A DNA stretch of 64,000 nucleotides from an uncultured Alphaproteobacteria bacterium (GCA_943787225.1 CALSLP010000004.1:1-64000), one strand, 5' to 3'; positions 16,048 to 26,883 are shown, counted from the stretch's first letter. Notes: generated by a model from the sequence alone, not told the origin. Numbers and translations are program-made.

Positions 16048-16689
16048 TTAAGAATCGAACCTTAATGAAACATTGAAGGATATCGATATGCGTTCGCCGT
16101 TACCCTGAAACGGGTTCACGCAGTGATACAACCAGCTGGGAAACACCAACACCATTCCGGCAACCGGGTTGACCATCAGCTTCGGCAGCGCATCGGGCCC
16201 GTTAAGGCCAACCGATGTCGCCCCCATTCGTGGGTCCAGAAATTCAATGCACCCGGCTTTGTCCGAGGCTGCAGGGTCGCGCTCGCCCACACTGACATAA
16301 TACACGCCAGACCATGAACTATCGGGGTGATTGTGGATCGTGTTGTAACCACCGTTGCGGCACAGATTAACCCAGGCACCGCCGTCCATATTGACGTCAT
16401 GATCCTGACTTAAGCGGCCCTCCATCTCCATATTGGTGATTTCGCCAATACCTTCGCCTATAAGGGCTTTTAAAAAGTCGATTTCGGGATAAGGCCAGCT
16501 AAGAACATCGTCTCCAGAATGCCATCCACCGACATTACTCCGGCCAAGAGAAGGGGATTTCTGCTCATGATCCAGAACAATTCTCGTCAGTTCCTGATTA
16601 ACAACATCACAGTCTGGAACAACACGTTGATAAAGCGGCGTTGGGAAGGCGAAAGAGACGTTTCCAGCCCCGGAGTATTTGGTAAGCAT
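16048..16689 (-). CDS. 2OG-Fe(II) oxygenase of the TIGR02466 type
   Basis: A 213-residue intact protein resembling the putative 2-oxoglutarate/iron oxygenase family TIGR02466. It shows NTIHNHPDSSWSGVYYVSVG with clustered histidines and an aspartate, then IEFLDPR and VFPSWLYHCVNPFQGNGERI with the distal histidine and arginine. Members are uncharacterised; some are suspected to hydroxylate protein or small-molecule substrates. It follows the formyl-THF hydrolase-like gene by 15 bases, so the two are probably co-transcribed, and its 3' end abuts the sRNA terminator. Confidence 0.75.
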   Translation of the reverse strand: MLTKYSGAGNVSFAFPTPLYQRVVPDCDVVNQELTRIVLDHEQKSPSLGRSNVGGWHSGDDVLSWPYPEIDFLKALIGEGIGEITNMEMEGRLSQDHDVNMDGGAWVNLCRNGGYNTIHNHPDSSWSGVYYVSVGERDPAASDKAGCIEFLDPRMGATSVGLNGPDALPKLMVNPVAGMVLVFPSWLYHCVNPFQGNGERISISFNVSLRFDS

Positions 16690-16704
16690 TATTGACTATT
16701 TCCT

Positions 16705-17619
16705 TTATGAACCAACGATATCACCGGGTTTTACCCCAGCCTGAGCCACAAATTCAGCCGCCGAAAACTTGTCTTTTCCACTACGGACGCGCTGCACAAC
16801 AATGGCGCCACCACTTCCGGCAATAGAAAAACTATCGTCGTCTATCGCGATAATTTCGCCGGGTGCACCACTCGCACCCTCTGACATCCGGGAATCAAAT
16901 AACTGAACGACATCGCCATTGTGAGTTGTCCAGGCACCAGGTTGAGGGTTGGCCCCTCGGATCATGTTATAAATTTCTTGGACGGGCTTAGACCAGTCGA
17001 TCTCGACATCTTCTTTTTTACACCAGCTTTCATAAGTCGACTGACTGTGGTCCTGAACAATCTTTGGCGCCTTGCCATCACGAACCAAATCCACGGCTTC
17101 CATCATGGCATCAACGCCCATGGGGAACAGGCTATCGAAATAGATAGAGCCAAGTGTGTCATCTGGCCCGATATCGACTTCCTTCTGTAACAGGACGGGT
17201 CCTTCATCCAAACCGTCGTCTGGCCAAAAAATCGTTAGCCCGGTGCGTTTTTTGCCCATGATTATGGGCCAGTTGATCGAGCTTGGTCCTCGATGTAACG
17301 GGAGCAGGGATGGGTGATATTGAATGCTGCCATGAGTAGGGACGTCCAGAAACACCGACGGTACAAATTTGATGACATACGCCATGACACACAAATCAGC
17401 ATTGAGGCTTTTTATGTGTTCTAGCGCTTCATCTGTTTTAAAACTCTTCAGTTGGAACAAGGGTATTCCATGAGCCTCAGCTGCCTCATTTATCGGGTCA
17501 CGCCTTCTATCCGGCTTATCCTCTGCACCATAAATGCCTATGACTTCTTCACCCCGTTCAACAAGCTTGTCGACAACCGCCTTACCGAAAGCCTGCATCC
17601 CGTTCACGACTATTCGCAT
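16705..17619 (-). CDS. Stand-alone 10-formyl-THF hydrolase/formyltransferase domain protein
   Basis: A 304-residue protein of the formyltransferase fold. It is close in pattern to the N-terminal hydrolase half of 10-formyltetrahydrofolate dehydrogenase (ALDH1L): HGSIQYHPSLLPLHRGPSS with the catalytic region, TIFWPDDGLDEGPVLLQKE, then IRGANPQPGAW. The C-terminal OB-like part is present, the dehydrogenase half is absent. It may cleave or use 10-formyl-THF in the cytosol. Distinct from the housekeeping Fmt by these motifs. Forms a pair with the oxygenase gene downstream. Confidence 0.75.
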   Translation of the reverse strand: MRIVVNGMQAFGKAVVDKLVERGEEVIGIYGAEDKPDRRRDPINEAAEAHGIPLFQLKSFKTDEALEHIKSLNADLCVMAYVIKFVPSVFLDVPTHGSIQYHPSLLPLHRGPSSINWPIIMGKKRTGLTIFWPDDGLDEGPVLLQKEVDIGPDDTLGSIYFDSLFPMGVDAMMEAVDLVRDGKAPKIVQDHSQSTYESWCKKEDVEIDWSKPVQEIYNMIRGANPQPGAWTTHNGDVVQLFDSRMSEGASGAPGEIIAIDDDSFSIAGSGGAIVVQRVRSGKDKFSAAEFVAQAGVKPGDIVGS

Positions 17620-17706
17620 CTGAACACTCTCCTGTGTAAAGTTCTATTCCGCCGACCAAAGCCATGCGTTTGATTTATAATTATACCGACAACAGATTCT
17701 GCACTA

Positions 17707-18042
17707 TCAACCAGGCCCAGCCAGTTCATTGGTCTTTGCAGCCATAATAAAGTCGTTTTCATGCAAACCACCAATCGCATGGGTAAAGAAGACGACATCC
17801 GCATACCCCCAACCGAAGCTGATGTCCGGGTGATGGCCTTCTGTTTCCGCCAGAGTGCCCAGTTTATTGATGAATTCCAACGAAGAAACGAAATCGTTGA
17901 AAGCAAATTTTCGTTGAATTTTGATGCCTCCATCAACAAGAATCCAACCAGGGACCTTTTCCATCAGCCCTTCAGCCTCACTCTGAGATAGCGGGGCGAG
18001 GCCACCTTCACACGGGACGCATTTCTGTTGTTCCAAGTCCAT
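17707..18042 (-). CDS. phhB: Pterin-4a-carbinolamine dehydratase
   Basis: A 111-residue 4a-hydroxytetrahydrobiopterin dehydratase that recycles the pterin cofactor of aromatic amino-acid hydroxylases. The family pattern is clear: EKVPGWILVDGGIKIQRKF, then ETEGHHPDISFGWGYADVVF with the catalytic histidines, then THAIGGLHENDF. The ATG at 18042 is chosen over an in-frame TTG at 18060 because GGAG lies six bases upstream. It is divergent from an arylformamidase-like gene; no phenylalanine hydroxylase gene is visible here. Confidence 0.9.
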   Translation of the reverse strand: MDLEQQKCVPCEGGLAPLSQSEAEGLMEKVPGWILVDGGIKIQRKFAFNDFVSSLEFINKLGTLAETEGHHPDISFGWGYADVVFFTHAIGGLHENDFIMAAKTNELAGPG

Positions 18043-18171
18043 TACAATCTCCAAGCGCAAACAGTGATCAGGAGCATACTCCAGCTGCTAAATTAAAGAC
18101 CAGCATGAGCTGTACTTGCGTTACCTGCCAGCGAGCGGCAAAATCACCGCAACATACTCAGGAGACAAGCC

Positions 18172-19056
18172 GTGCCACAGGACGTCCTTACCGACAAAGT
18201 TTTTCTCGACTACACACAGGAAGAACTCGACTGGCAGTACGATCACAGTAAACGCTTCCCAGATACCGGCCTCTTTAACAAAGAGCGTGCCGAGGCGAGC
18301 GCCGTAGCACAGACAAAGGTCAAGGGACTGCTGAACGTACCCTATGGCGACGACGAACGTGAAGTCGTCGACATATTTCCGGCCGAGGGAACCCAGAAGG
18401 CTCCCGTGATTGTATTCATGCATGGCGGCGCCTGGACCCGTGGCAGCAAGGAAGGGTACAGCTTTCCGGCCGCTGAATTTGTTCCAAGAGGGGTCGCGTG
18501 GGTTGCTACTGAATTTACAAATGTTCCTCAAGGCACCTTAAGCAATCAGGTGCGACAAAACCGCGATGCCGTCGCCTGGGTCTATAACAATGCAGACACT
18601 TATGGTTGGGACCGCGACAAGATTTATATCGCCGGGCATTCTTCAGGGGGGCACATGTGTGGAATGTCCCTGGTCACCGATTGGGAAAAACTCTACGGCC
18701 TACCCAAAGACCTGATCAAAGGCGCGATCGCCATAAGCGGCATGTACGATCTCGAAGCCGTTTATCTTAGCTACCGCAATACCTATCTGGGGCTTTCTGA
18801 AGAAGATTGGCGGGAGAACAGCCCTATTCTGCACATTCCAGAACACTGCAGCACACCCTTGCTTATTGGGTGTTCCGAACATGACACAGCGGAATTCCAT
18901 CGTCAGCCCGAGACATTTCTAAAAGCCTGGCAGGCAGCAGGGCATAAAGGCGAATATATCGAGCTCATGGATCGGCACCACTTCACCGGTAGCATGTGTT
19001 ACGGCGAACCAGATCATCCGTTGTTCCAGAAGATTTGCGACATGATTGGCATTTAA
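18172..19056 (+). CDS. Alpha/beta hydrolase, arylformamidase-like
   Basis: A 294-residue esterase-fold enzyme. The oxyanion motif HGGAWTRGSKEG and nucleophile elbow AGHSSGGH are clear. The acid is probably in GCSEHDTAEFHRQ and the histidine in DRHHFTGSM. The pattern is closest to kynurenine formamidase-like (AFMID/KynB-type) hydrolases, so the substrate may be N-formylkynurenine, but other carboxylesters are possible. GTG start with GGAG nine bases upstream. Divergent from phhB by about 130 bases, which hints at an aromatic amino-acid link. The 3' end overlaps the convergent ABC transporter gene by a few bases. Confidence 0.7.
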   Translation: MPQDVLTDKVFLDYTQEELDWQYDHSKRFPDTGLFNKERAEASAVAQTKVKGLLNVPYGDDEREVVDIFPAEGTQKAPVIVFMHGGAWTRGSKEGYSFPAAEFVPRGVAWVATEFTNVPQGTLSNQVRQNRDAVAWVYNNADTYGWDRDKIYIAGHSSGGHMCGMSLVTDWEKLYGLPKDLIKGAIAISGMYDLEAVYLSYRNTYLGLSEEDWRENSPILHIPEHCSTPLLIGCSEHDTAEFHRQPETFLKAWQAAGHKGEYIELMDRHHFTGSMCYGEPDHPLFQKICDMIGI

Positions 19057-20903
19057 GTACCGCTGAGTTCTGGATCGATTAAGACATCTGCACTGCCGTC
19101 ACTTTCGGCTTCTTGCTGACGCTGCCACATAGCGGCATAGGTGCCGTTGTCAGCCAGTAACATCTCATGTGTTCCTCGCTCAATAATCTCACCCTGATCA
19201 AAGACAGCAATTTCGTCTGCGTCGACAATCGTTGAAAGGCGATGGGCGATCACCAAAGTTGTGTGATTTGCCGAAACTGCTTTAAGGGCCGTCTGAATTT
19301 CACGTTCAGTACGGGTATCCAGCGCTGACGTTGCTTCGTCAAAGATCAAGATCTTTGGTTGTTTGAGAATAGCCCGTGCAATAGCAACACGTTGTTTTTC
19401 ACCACCTGACAGTTTTAAGCCACGTTCTCCAACAATCGTCTGATATCCGTCCGGCATCTTCAGAATAAAATCATGCAGAGATGCTGTCTTAGCAGCGTTC
19501 TCGACTTCCTCCTCCGAAGCGTCGGGGCGGCCATAACCGATGTTGTAGAGAATAGTATCGTTAAACAGGACCGTATCCTGCGGCACGATCGCGATGGAGG
19601 CCCTCACGCTCTTTTGCGTAACGGAACGAATATCCTGGCGGTCAATCTTAATAGCCCCTGCATCAACGTCATAAAACCGGAAGAGCAGTCGTGACACCGT
19701 CGACTTGCCGGCACCGCTTGAGCCAACGATGGCTAGCGTTTTCCCCGGCGCAACCGTGAAGCTCACTTTCTTGAGAATCCCACGGCGGGTGTCATATCCA
19801 AAGGACACATCTTCAAATGAAACTTCTCCCTGACCAATTTTCAGCGGCTTTGAATTGGGCTGATCAGAAACTTCCTGTTCAACATGCAGGAGGCTAAACA
19901 TTGCCTCCATGTCGATGAGCGATTGTTTGATTTCACGATAGACAAAGCCCAGGAAGTTTAGTGGCTGAAACAGCTGCATCAGATATATGTGGACCATCGT
20001 GAACTCGCCGATCGTTAACTCACCCGCAACAACGCCGTTGCCAGCCATCAACATCATGACAACCAAACCACTGCCAATGATGCCTGCCTGACCAATGTTT
20101 AGGAGGGATAGCGAGCTTTTACTGAGAACAGCGGCTTTCTCGTAACTCGCTAATGACCGATCAAAACGTTGCGCTTCATGTTCCTCATTGCCGAAATACT
20201 TGACCGTTTCGTAATTTAACAAACTGTCGATAGCTCGCGTATTCGCCTGACTGTCGGTCTCGTTCATTTTTCGACGAAATTTGATCCGCCATTCTGTAAC
20301 GATGAAGGTATAGGCGATGTAGCCCGTTACCGTCACAAAGGTCACCAGCGCGTACCAAAAATTAAATAATCCCCAGAGAATGCCACATACCATCAAGATT
20401 TCGAGAAACGTTGGCAGAATGTTGAACAGCATAAAGTTCAGAAGAAAATCAATCCCTTTGGTACCGCGCTCTATGGCACGCGTGAGTCCACCAGTCTGCC
20501 GATCAAGATGAAACCGCAAGGCGAGAGCATGCAAATGCCGAAATGTTTCCAGACCAACAGTTCTAATTGCGCGCTGGCCAACTTTTGCAAACACAGCGTC
20601 TCGTAATTCAGCGAAAGCAATCGAGAGAACTCGAACGATTCCATAGCCAACAAGTAATGCAACAGGGAGAATTAGAATCGCGCTTTCTTTACCTGATAAA
20701 GCATCGACCGCGTCTTTGAATAAAATTGGCGTATAGACGTTTGCGACCTTCGCCAGGGCAAGCAATATTAGGGCGATAACGACCCTGAGCTTTATTTCAA
20801 AGGCATTTTCAGGCCACAAATAGCGAGAGAGGCTCCGCAGCGCCCCCCATTCAAATCCAGCGCTCGTTTTTCGACCACTTAATGTTCGCTGATTATCGGT
20901 CAC
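19053..20903 (-). CDS. Atm1/HMT1-type ABC exporter (permease-ATPase fusion)
   Basis: A 616-residue half-transporter of the inner membrane that acts as a homodimer. Six transmembrane helices lie in residues about 35-320 (first at VIALILLALAKVANVYTPIL), followed by the ATPase domain with Walker A VGSSGAGKST, signature LSGGEKQR, Walker B ILIFDEATSALD and switch histidine IAHRLST. The N-terminal WGALRSLSRYLWP and overall length match alphaproteobacterial Atm1 proteins, which export glutathione- or metal-linked compounds related to Fe-S cluster supply. Intact frame. Confidence 0.85.
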   Translation of the reverse strand: MTDNQRTLSGRKTSAGFEWGALRSLSRYLWPENAFEIKLRVVIALILLALAKVANVYTPILFKDAVDALSGKESAILILPVALLVGYGIVRVLSIAFAELRDAVFAKVGQRAIRTVGLETFRHLHALALRFHLDRQTGGLTRAIERGTKGIDFLLNFMLFNILPTFLEILMVCGILWGLFNFWYALVTFVTVTGYIAYTFIVTEWRIKFRRKMNETDSQANTRAIDSLLNYETVKYFGNEEHEAQRFDRSLASYEKAAVLSKSSLSLLNIGQAGIIGSGLVVMMLMAGNGVVAGELTIGEFTMVHIYLMQLFQPLNFLGFVYREIKQSLIDMEAMFSLLHVEQEVSDQPNSKPLKIGQGEVSFEDVSFGYDTRRGILKKVSFTVAPGKTLAIVGSSGAGKSTVSRLLFRFYDVDAGAIKIDRQDIRSVTQKSVRASIAIVPQDTVLFNDTILYNIGYGRPDASEEEVENAAKTASLHDFILKMPDGYQTIVGERGLKLSGGEKQRVAIARAILKQPKILIFDEATSALDTRTEREIQTALKAVSANHTTLVIAHRLSTIVDADEIAVFDQGEIIERGTHEMLLADNGTYAAMWQRQQEAESDGSADVLIDPELSGT

Positions 20904-21008
20904 TCAAGTTTCCTATCGGCTTAATGGTTCAAAACGATATAGGCCCATCTTCCTAAATGGACCAGCTTCGTTAGGACAGTTGTCGACCGTGTACAGGATG
21001 ATTAAGAA

Positions 21009-21799
21009 GTGAATATGTTCATACTCTCAAAAATATTTTTAGTGCTTACCGATCCTGGTACTGTCGTGTTGTTGCTTCTATTAATTGCAACGCTGCTGAT
21101 ATGGCTGCGCCCAAGAGCCGGAAAATGGCTTCTGGCAGATAACCGTGGCATTCTGTTTCATAATTTCAACGCTCCCCGTCGGCAGGGTAATGATTGCCGT
21201 ATTGGAAGACCGATTTCCGGTCATAACCTCGATAACAGAGCCGGTTGATGGAATCATTGTCCTGGGTGGTAGCGTCGATCAATATTTAGGACAAACCCGT
21301 AAGCAAATCATTCTGAATAACGCTGCTGAACGCCTAACCAGCTTTGTCGCCCTCGCTAGACAGTTTCCTAAGGCGAAACTGGTCTTTACCGGGGGCTCAG
21401 GCCGCTTGGATCAAACCCATAAAGAAGCAGATACCGCCCGCGAGTTTTTTACCTCAATGGGGCTTCCACAATCACGCATCATCTTTGAAGACCGATCGAG
21501 AAATACATTCGAAAACGGGATCTTCACACATCGCCTCGTAAAACCAAAAGCGTCAGAGAGATGGTTATTGATCACATCTGCGCGCCATATGCCTCGGTCG
21601 ATAGGTGTATTCAGACAGCTCGGATGGAATACAATTCCTTATCCGGTGGACTACCACACTGAAGGTAGTCGGGAAAGTTGGGCTACAATTTAATCTTAAA
21701 AACGGTTTAGGATCGCTTCATGCTGGCCTGAGGGAATGGATGGGACTTGTGGTATATAAAATACTCGACCGGACCAATGCGTTCTTTCCAGGGCCCTAG
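21009..21799 (+). CDS. YdcF-like (DUF218) membrane protein, two frame breaks
   Basis: A protein with N-terminal membrane helices (IFLVLTDPGTVVLLLLLIAT) and the DUF218 domain: VDGIIVLGGSVDQYL, KLVFTGGSGRLDQTHKEAD, RSRNTFENGIFT and LLITSARHMPRSIGVF. The C-terminal LREWMGLVVYKILDRTNAFF is the usual family ending. Frame changes near 21165 and 21675 split it in three pieces. Relatives (SanA/ElyC/YdcF) act in the cell envelope; exact activity unknown. Confidence 0.75.
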
Positions 21800-21884
21800 C
21801 ATTTGTCGCGCTAAGTTGACGACATGTTTGCTCGATTCGTATGGCTATGGCACAAGGCTAAACTTTGATTGTTGAAAGGCGCGC

Positions 21885-22932
21885 ATGATGTCCGCCACAT
21901 GCGGGTTACAACTACCAACCGGAATTTCGACGCGCCTACTAATATTGGTCGTCGCGTTATGCTGTTTAACGAACTCTGCATTTTCACAAAACAAACCGGA
22001 CTTTTCAGCTTGGCTGAATGAGGTGAAAGTTGAAGCAGCTAAACGCGGCATCAAGCAATCCATCATCGATAGTGCGCTCAGCGACGTAAAACCAATCAAA
22101 CGTGTTCTCAAACGAGATCGCAATCAATCCGAGTTCAAACTCACTTTGAAACGCTATCTGAATAGGGTCGTCACCGAAAAGAACTTAGAACGCGGCAGGC
22201 TCATGGCCAAACAGCACCAATCAACGCTAAAAGCCGTTGCAAAAAAATACGGCGTCCCACCACGGGTTATCCTCGCAATTTGGGGAATAGAAACACGGTT
22301 TGGCCTCGTCAAAGCAAATGTGCCTCTTATTCCATCTGTCGCAACCTTGGCCTACGACCGGCGTCGCTCTAAATATTTTCGGGCGCAACTCTTTGCCGTC
22401 TTGGAAATGCTGAACCGTGGCTATATCGATCAGAAAAGCCTCTACGGCTCTTGGGCGGGTGCCATGGGACAACCCCAATTCATGCCCTCTAGTTATTTAG
22501 CTTATGCACAGGATTTCGACGGCGACGGGCGTCGCGATATATGGAAAAGTGTTCCTGATGTCCTTGCCTCAATAGCCAATTATTTGGCCAAACACGGCTG
22601 GCGGTCTGACTTGACCTGGGGTAGGGAAGTCACCCTCCCGGTTTCATACGCGAAAAATCTTGGCCCACCCAAAAGACGTGCGGCACGCGGGTGCCGGGCA
22701 CGTACCTCAAATCCAAAACCACTCGCCGGATGGCAAGCCGAAGGCGTTCGCCGCATCAGCGGCCAAGATCTTCCGAGCCGAAATATCTCCGCCGCTCTCG
22801 TTCTTCCAGACGGGCATGAAGGACGTGCCTTCCTGGCCTATAAAAACTACAGCGTCAATTATGGCCTATAACTGTGCCCACCTTTACGCCGTGACGGTTG
22901 GTGTTCTTTCGGACCGTATAGGAGTGAAGTAG
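21885..22932 (+). CDS. MltB-type lytic murein transglycosylase, C-terminal frame break
   Basis: A secreted peptidoglycan-cleaving enzyme. An N-terminal signal-like segment is followed by PDFSAWLNEVKVEAAKRGI, KKYGVPPRVILAIWGIETRFG (with the catalytic Glu of the lytic domain), YGSWAGAMGQPQFMPSSYL and a peptidoglycan-interacting tail ending in LPDGHEGRAFLAYKNY. After one base change near 22857 the correct end follows in another frame: VIMAYNCAHLYAVTVGVLSDRIG, stop at 22932. Sits with rlpA and dacA in an envelope gene group. Confidence 0.85.
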
Positions 22933-22935
22933 AAC

Positions 22936-23854
22936 GTGCTAAACGGCAAAATAGCGATCGCAGCCTCTATCTTGGTTTTGTTATCTGCCTGTGCCGAGAC
23001 CGAACTGGCGATGCATACAGCCAAGCAGTTAACGACCACGGGGGCTGATCAAAGCAAAGGGGCCTACAAGATTGGTAAACCCTATAAGATAAAGAACACT
23101 TGGTATTACCCGGCAGTAAATTACGGATACGTCGAAAAAGGTATCGCCTCCTGGTATGGTCCCCAGTTTCATGGACGAAAAACGGCGAATGGCGAAATTT
23201 TCGACATGAACACTGTTTCCGCAGCGCATAGAACCCTGCCGCTGCCCAGCGTAGTACAGGTTACCAATCTCAAGAATGGCCGGTCCCTGAAAATTCGTGT
23301 CAATGACAGAGGACCATTTGCAAAAAGCCGTATCATTGATCTCTCGCGCCGCGCCGCACAATTGCTTGGTTACGAACGGAGCGGCACAGCCCTTGTACGG
23401 GTAGAGATTGTTGCGGATGAAAGCCGAAAAATGGCCTCGTTCGCTCAAGGGAAAATAAAGAGCCTGCCTTCCCAAGCACCCGCCAAAGTCAAAATCGCCA
23501 GCTTGCCCGGCAGCACCGGTGTTTCCAATGCAAACCCGGTACTGAAACAGCCACCTTCCATATCAAGGCAAGGTTCAGAAGCGGCTTCACCAAGAGATGT
23601 CGTCAGAATAGCGCCGTTTCCGGTAGTAAAGAAATATATGTTCAGGCCGGTGCCTTCGTTTATCGCGACCTGGCCACCAAAATGGAAAAATTGCTTCATC
23701 CACTGGGCCCAACTCGAATTATTGAGGCCGTCATTGGCAAACGCGGTATTTTCGGGTTCAGGTTGGACCAGCATCGAGCGTTAACGAGGGAGACAAATTA
23801 CTGGATCTAGTCATTGCCAGTGGATATCCCCAGGCTCGGCTTGTAGTTGACTAA
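22936..23854 (+). CDS. rlpA: RlpA-type septal lipoprotein, frame breaks in the SPOR region
   Basis: A lipoprotein signal with lipobox LSAC (MLNGKIAIAASILVLLSAC) and a double-psi beta-barrel domain: GIASWYGPQFHGRKTANGE, MNTVSAAHRTLPLPS and RVNDRGPFAKSRIIDLS. Such proteins cleave denuded glycan strands at the septum. Frame changes near 23635 and 23755 hide a C-terminal SPOR domain reading VQAGAFVYRDLATKMEK, then RIIEAVIGKRGIF and VASGYPQARLVVD-like text, ending at 23854. GTG start four bases after the mltB-like stop. Confidence 0.85.
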
Positions 23855-23934
23855 GATAATGGTCATCCTTTCGACTTAATTTCTGGTATTTAATAGAGCC
23901 GTCAAAGTTTGCGAAAGACCTGAAGGATAAATCT

Positions 23935-25071
23935 GTGTTTCAGCAAAAATCATTCTGCGCTCTGGTATTGATCGCCATCTATATTGTTTCGAGCGCCTTA
24001 TCCGCTCAATCAATTGAGACCGCTGCCCGCCACGCGGTACTTTATGACCTAACAACCGACACGATCTTGCTGACAAAGCCTCCGATGTCCCGATGCCGCC
24101 TGCATCCATGAGCAAATTGATGACTGTTTATATGGTTTTCGAACGCCTCAAGGCAGGTCGTTTAAGCCTGGACGACAAGTTTGTCGTCAGCCGCAAAGCT
24201 TGGCGCAAAGGCGGATCAAAGATGTTCGTCATGGTGAAATCGCGGGTTGCCGTCAAAGACCTGTTACGTGGCATTATCATTCAATCTGGAAACGACGCTT
24301 GCATCGTAATTGCCGAAGGAATCTCGGGCTCCGAAGAAGCCTTCGCAGAAGAAATGACGCGTAAAGCAAAAGAAATTGGCCTGAAAAACAGCTCATTCAA
24401 AAACGCTACTGGATGGCCAGCCGATGGCCACTACATGTCAGCCCGCGATATCGCAACATTATCCAAAAAACTCATTGTCGATTTTCCAGAATATTACAAA
24501 CTTTTCGGCGAAACGGAATTTACCCACGGCGGTATCAAACAAGGCAATCGCAATCCTCTTCTTTACAAAGGATTTGGCGCAGACGGCCTAAAAACTGGGC
24601 ATACGGAAGCCTCTGGATACGGATTGGCCGCATCGACTATACGCAAAGGACGACGGCTTCTCCTTGTTATAAATGGGCTGAACAGCAAACGAGCAAGAGG
24701 GTCCGAATCCGCAAGGCTACTTGATTGGGCCTATAGAGAGACATCCTCTTATGCCCTTTTCAAAAAAGGGAACGTTATTGAGACAGCCGATGTTTGGTTG
24801 GGAAAATCGGCTAACCTGCCTTTGGTTATAGCAAAGACATAACATTGACCATGTCTCGAAAAGCGCGACAAGGGATGAAGGTCAAACTCACCTACAAGAA
24901 CCCGATACCGGCACCGTAAAAAAGGGGAGCCAGATAGGTCTTGTGACCGTCACCGTACCTGGCATTACACCAATCCAAGTGCCGTTGCTTGCCAACGCAG
25001 ACATCGAACAGCTGGGCGCTATGGGTCGGATCAATGCCGCTGCCAAGTATCTTTTATTCGGTGGTTCCTGA
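23935..25071 (+). CDS. dacA: D-alanyl-D-alanine carboxypeptidase (PBP5/6 type), frame breaks
   Basis: A penicillin-binding protein trimming peptidoglycan pentapeptides in the periplasm. GTG at 23935 with AGGA upstream begins a signal peptide (ALVLIAIYIVSSALSA). Catalytic motifs are all present: PASMSKLMT (SxxK), IIQSGNDACI (SxN) and DGLKTGHTEASGYG (KTG). The C-terminal beta-sandwich follows in other frames (TLTMSRKARQGMKVKLTYKN, then GLVTVTVPGITPIQVPLLA) to 25071. Breaks lie near 24075, 24836 and 24900. Followed by tmk after 35 bases. Confidence 0.85.
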
Positions 25072-25106
25072 AATGGTGCGTGTGTTTTTTTGTACAGACA
25101 ACACGT

Positions 25107-25762
25107 ATGACCACCGGGATCTTCATTTCGCTGGAGGGCGGCGAGGGTGCTGGAAAGTCAACCCAGCTCAAATTGCTTGAGGAATCCCTGACGACGCATG
25201 GAATTGATATCGTCCGTACACGCGAACCCGGCGGTGTCCCCTCAGCAGAAACCATCCGCAATTTGCTTGTTAATGGTGAAACAGACAAATGGCGCCCACT
25301 GACAGAAACGTTGCTTCATTTTGCAGCGCGCCACGAACATATTTCGAGGCTAATTCAACCTGCTCTCGAAAAAGGGCAGTGGGTTTTGTGCGATCGCTTC
25401 GCTGATTCAACCACCGCCTATCAAGGCTACGCCCAAAATATAGACCTCAGAGACAATATCAACATTGTACGATTTAGCCGTCGGCAAGATTGAACCAAAC
25501 CTGACGATCATTCTCGATTTACCCGTGGAGGTCGGACTAGAACGTGCAGAAGATAGAGGTGTTGGCGGCACCAGATACGAGCGTATGGGGTTGGAATTCC
25601 ATCAGCGACTTGCGCGATGGATTTTTGCAGATCGCTAAAAACAATCCTCACAGATGCTCAATCGTCGATGCCACTCAATCAATTGAGGAAATATCTAAGA
25701 ACATTATGGCTCTTGTCGAGACACGTTTCCTATCACCCTCCACCAAAGGGAAACGCGTTTGA
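25107..25762 (+). CDS. tmk: Thymidylate kinase, two frame breaks
   Basis: Converts dTMP to dTDP. P-loop LEGGEGAGKSTQLKLL, then RTREPGGVPSAE and the DRFADSTTAYQGY motif in the first frame. After a change near 25468, YDLAVGKIEPNLTIILDLP, LERAEDRGVGGTRYE and GLEFHQRL follow. A second change near 25615 leads to GFLQIAKNNPHRCSIVDAT and the end at 25762. All motifs are conserved, so breaks in this essential gene look like sequence errors. The end overlaps holB (GTTTGACTG). Confidence 0.9.
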
Positions 25763-26855
25763 CTGATAGTGATGTAACAAACCATCCTCGTTTCAACCCC
25801 CGCCTAATCGGGCACGGCCATGCCGAACAAAGGTTTCTATCAACCTGGCAGTCGGAACGACTTCCACATGGCTGGCTACTGACCGGACCGCGCGGCATTG
25901 GAAAAGCAACGCTCGCGTTCCGTATTGCACGTTTTGTTCTATCCAATGGCGGTGATCAGGCTGCAGCCCCAGGACTTTTTGGAGAGCCTGTCGTCCCAAG
26001 TCTCGGACTTGATGCAGAGAATCCGGTCTTTCGACGAATTGCTTCCGGCGGCCATGCCGACCTCATGACGCTTGAACGCACCATAAATCCAGACACCAAC
26101 AAACTTAGAAACACCATCGCGGTAGAAGATGTTCGCCGAGCCGGTGACTTCCTGCGCTTGACCGCTTCTGAAGGTGGTTGGCGCGTCGTCATTATTGACA
26201 GTGTCGATGAGCTCAACGTCAACGCCGCCAACGCCCTTCTCAAAATATTAGAAGAACCACCTGACAGGGCCCTAATGCTCCTCGTTTGTCATGCCCCAGG
26301 CCGTCTTTTACCAACGATCCGTTCCCGTTGCTGTCAGATGCCTCTTACGCCTTTGCAGGACGAAGAAGTAATTTCAATTTTGCAAAGAGTAATCCGAATT
26401 TACCGCCAAATGATTTGCAGCCGCTTTGCCAACTCTCAGATGGAAGCCCAGGACGGGCCTCTGCTCTGGCAGAGCAGGGGGGGCTGGAATTATACCGAGA
26501 GATGGTATCGCTGCTCGCCGCTCTTCCTAAAACAGACACATCCGCCTTACACAGTTTTGGTGACCGTCTCGCGAGGCGAGGGGCAGAAGACAATTTTCGT
26601 ATCGTGACTGAACTTCTCGCCTGGTGGGTTAGCAGACTCGTCCGGGTCGGCGCCCGCGGCATGAATGTCCCAAACATTGTGCCAGAGGAAGAGGGCTGTG
26701 CAGCCCGACTGCTATCTGCAACGGGGGTTGATCACTGGTTGGAGGTATGGGAGAAGATTAACCGCTTAGCCAGTCAGACGGACGGGCTAAATCTAGATAA
26801 AAAACAGGCCCTGCTTAACATGTTTCATGCGCTCAAGGGCGCAGCGACACGTTAA
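25759..26855 (+). CDS. holB: DNA polymerase III delta-prime subunit, frame break near 26390
   Basis: Clamp-loader subunit. Shows HGHAEQRFLSTWQSERLPHG, TGPRGIGKATLAFRIARFVL (modified P-loop), VVIIDSVDELNVNAANALLK and EEPPDRALMLLVCHAPGRLL, then SRCCQMPL. After a single frame change near 26390 the C-terminal collar region follows (CQLSDGSPGRASALAEQGGL to FHALKGAATR, stop 26855). Usual tmk-holB-metG-tatD operon order. Confidence 0.9.
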
Positions 26856-26883
26856 GTAACGCCTCAATTCCCAGGTGAACGGC

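Noticed and set aside
15966..16077. Small open frame starting ATGTGTCGG inside the candidate sRNA
   Set aside because: No Shine-Dalgarno; the frame runs through the terminator and has no protein character.
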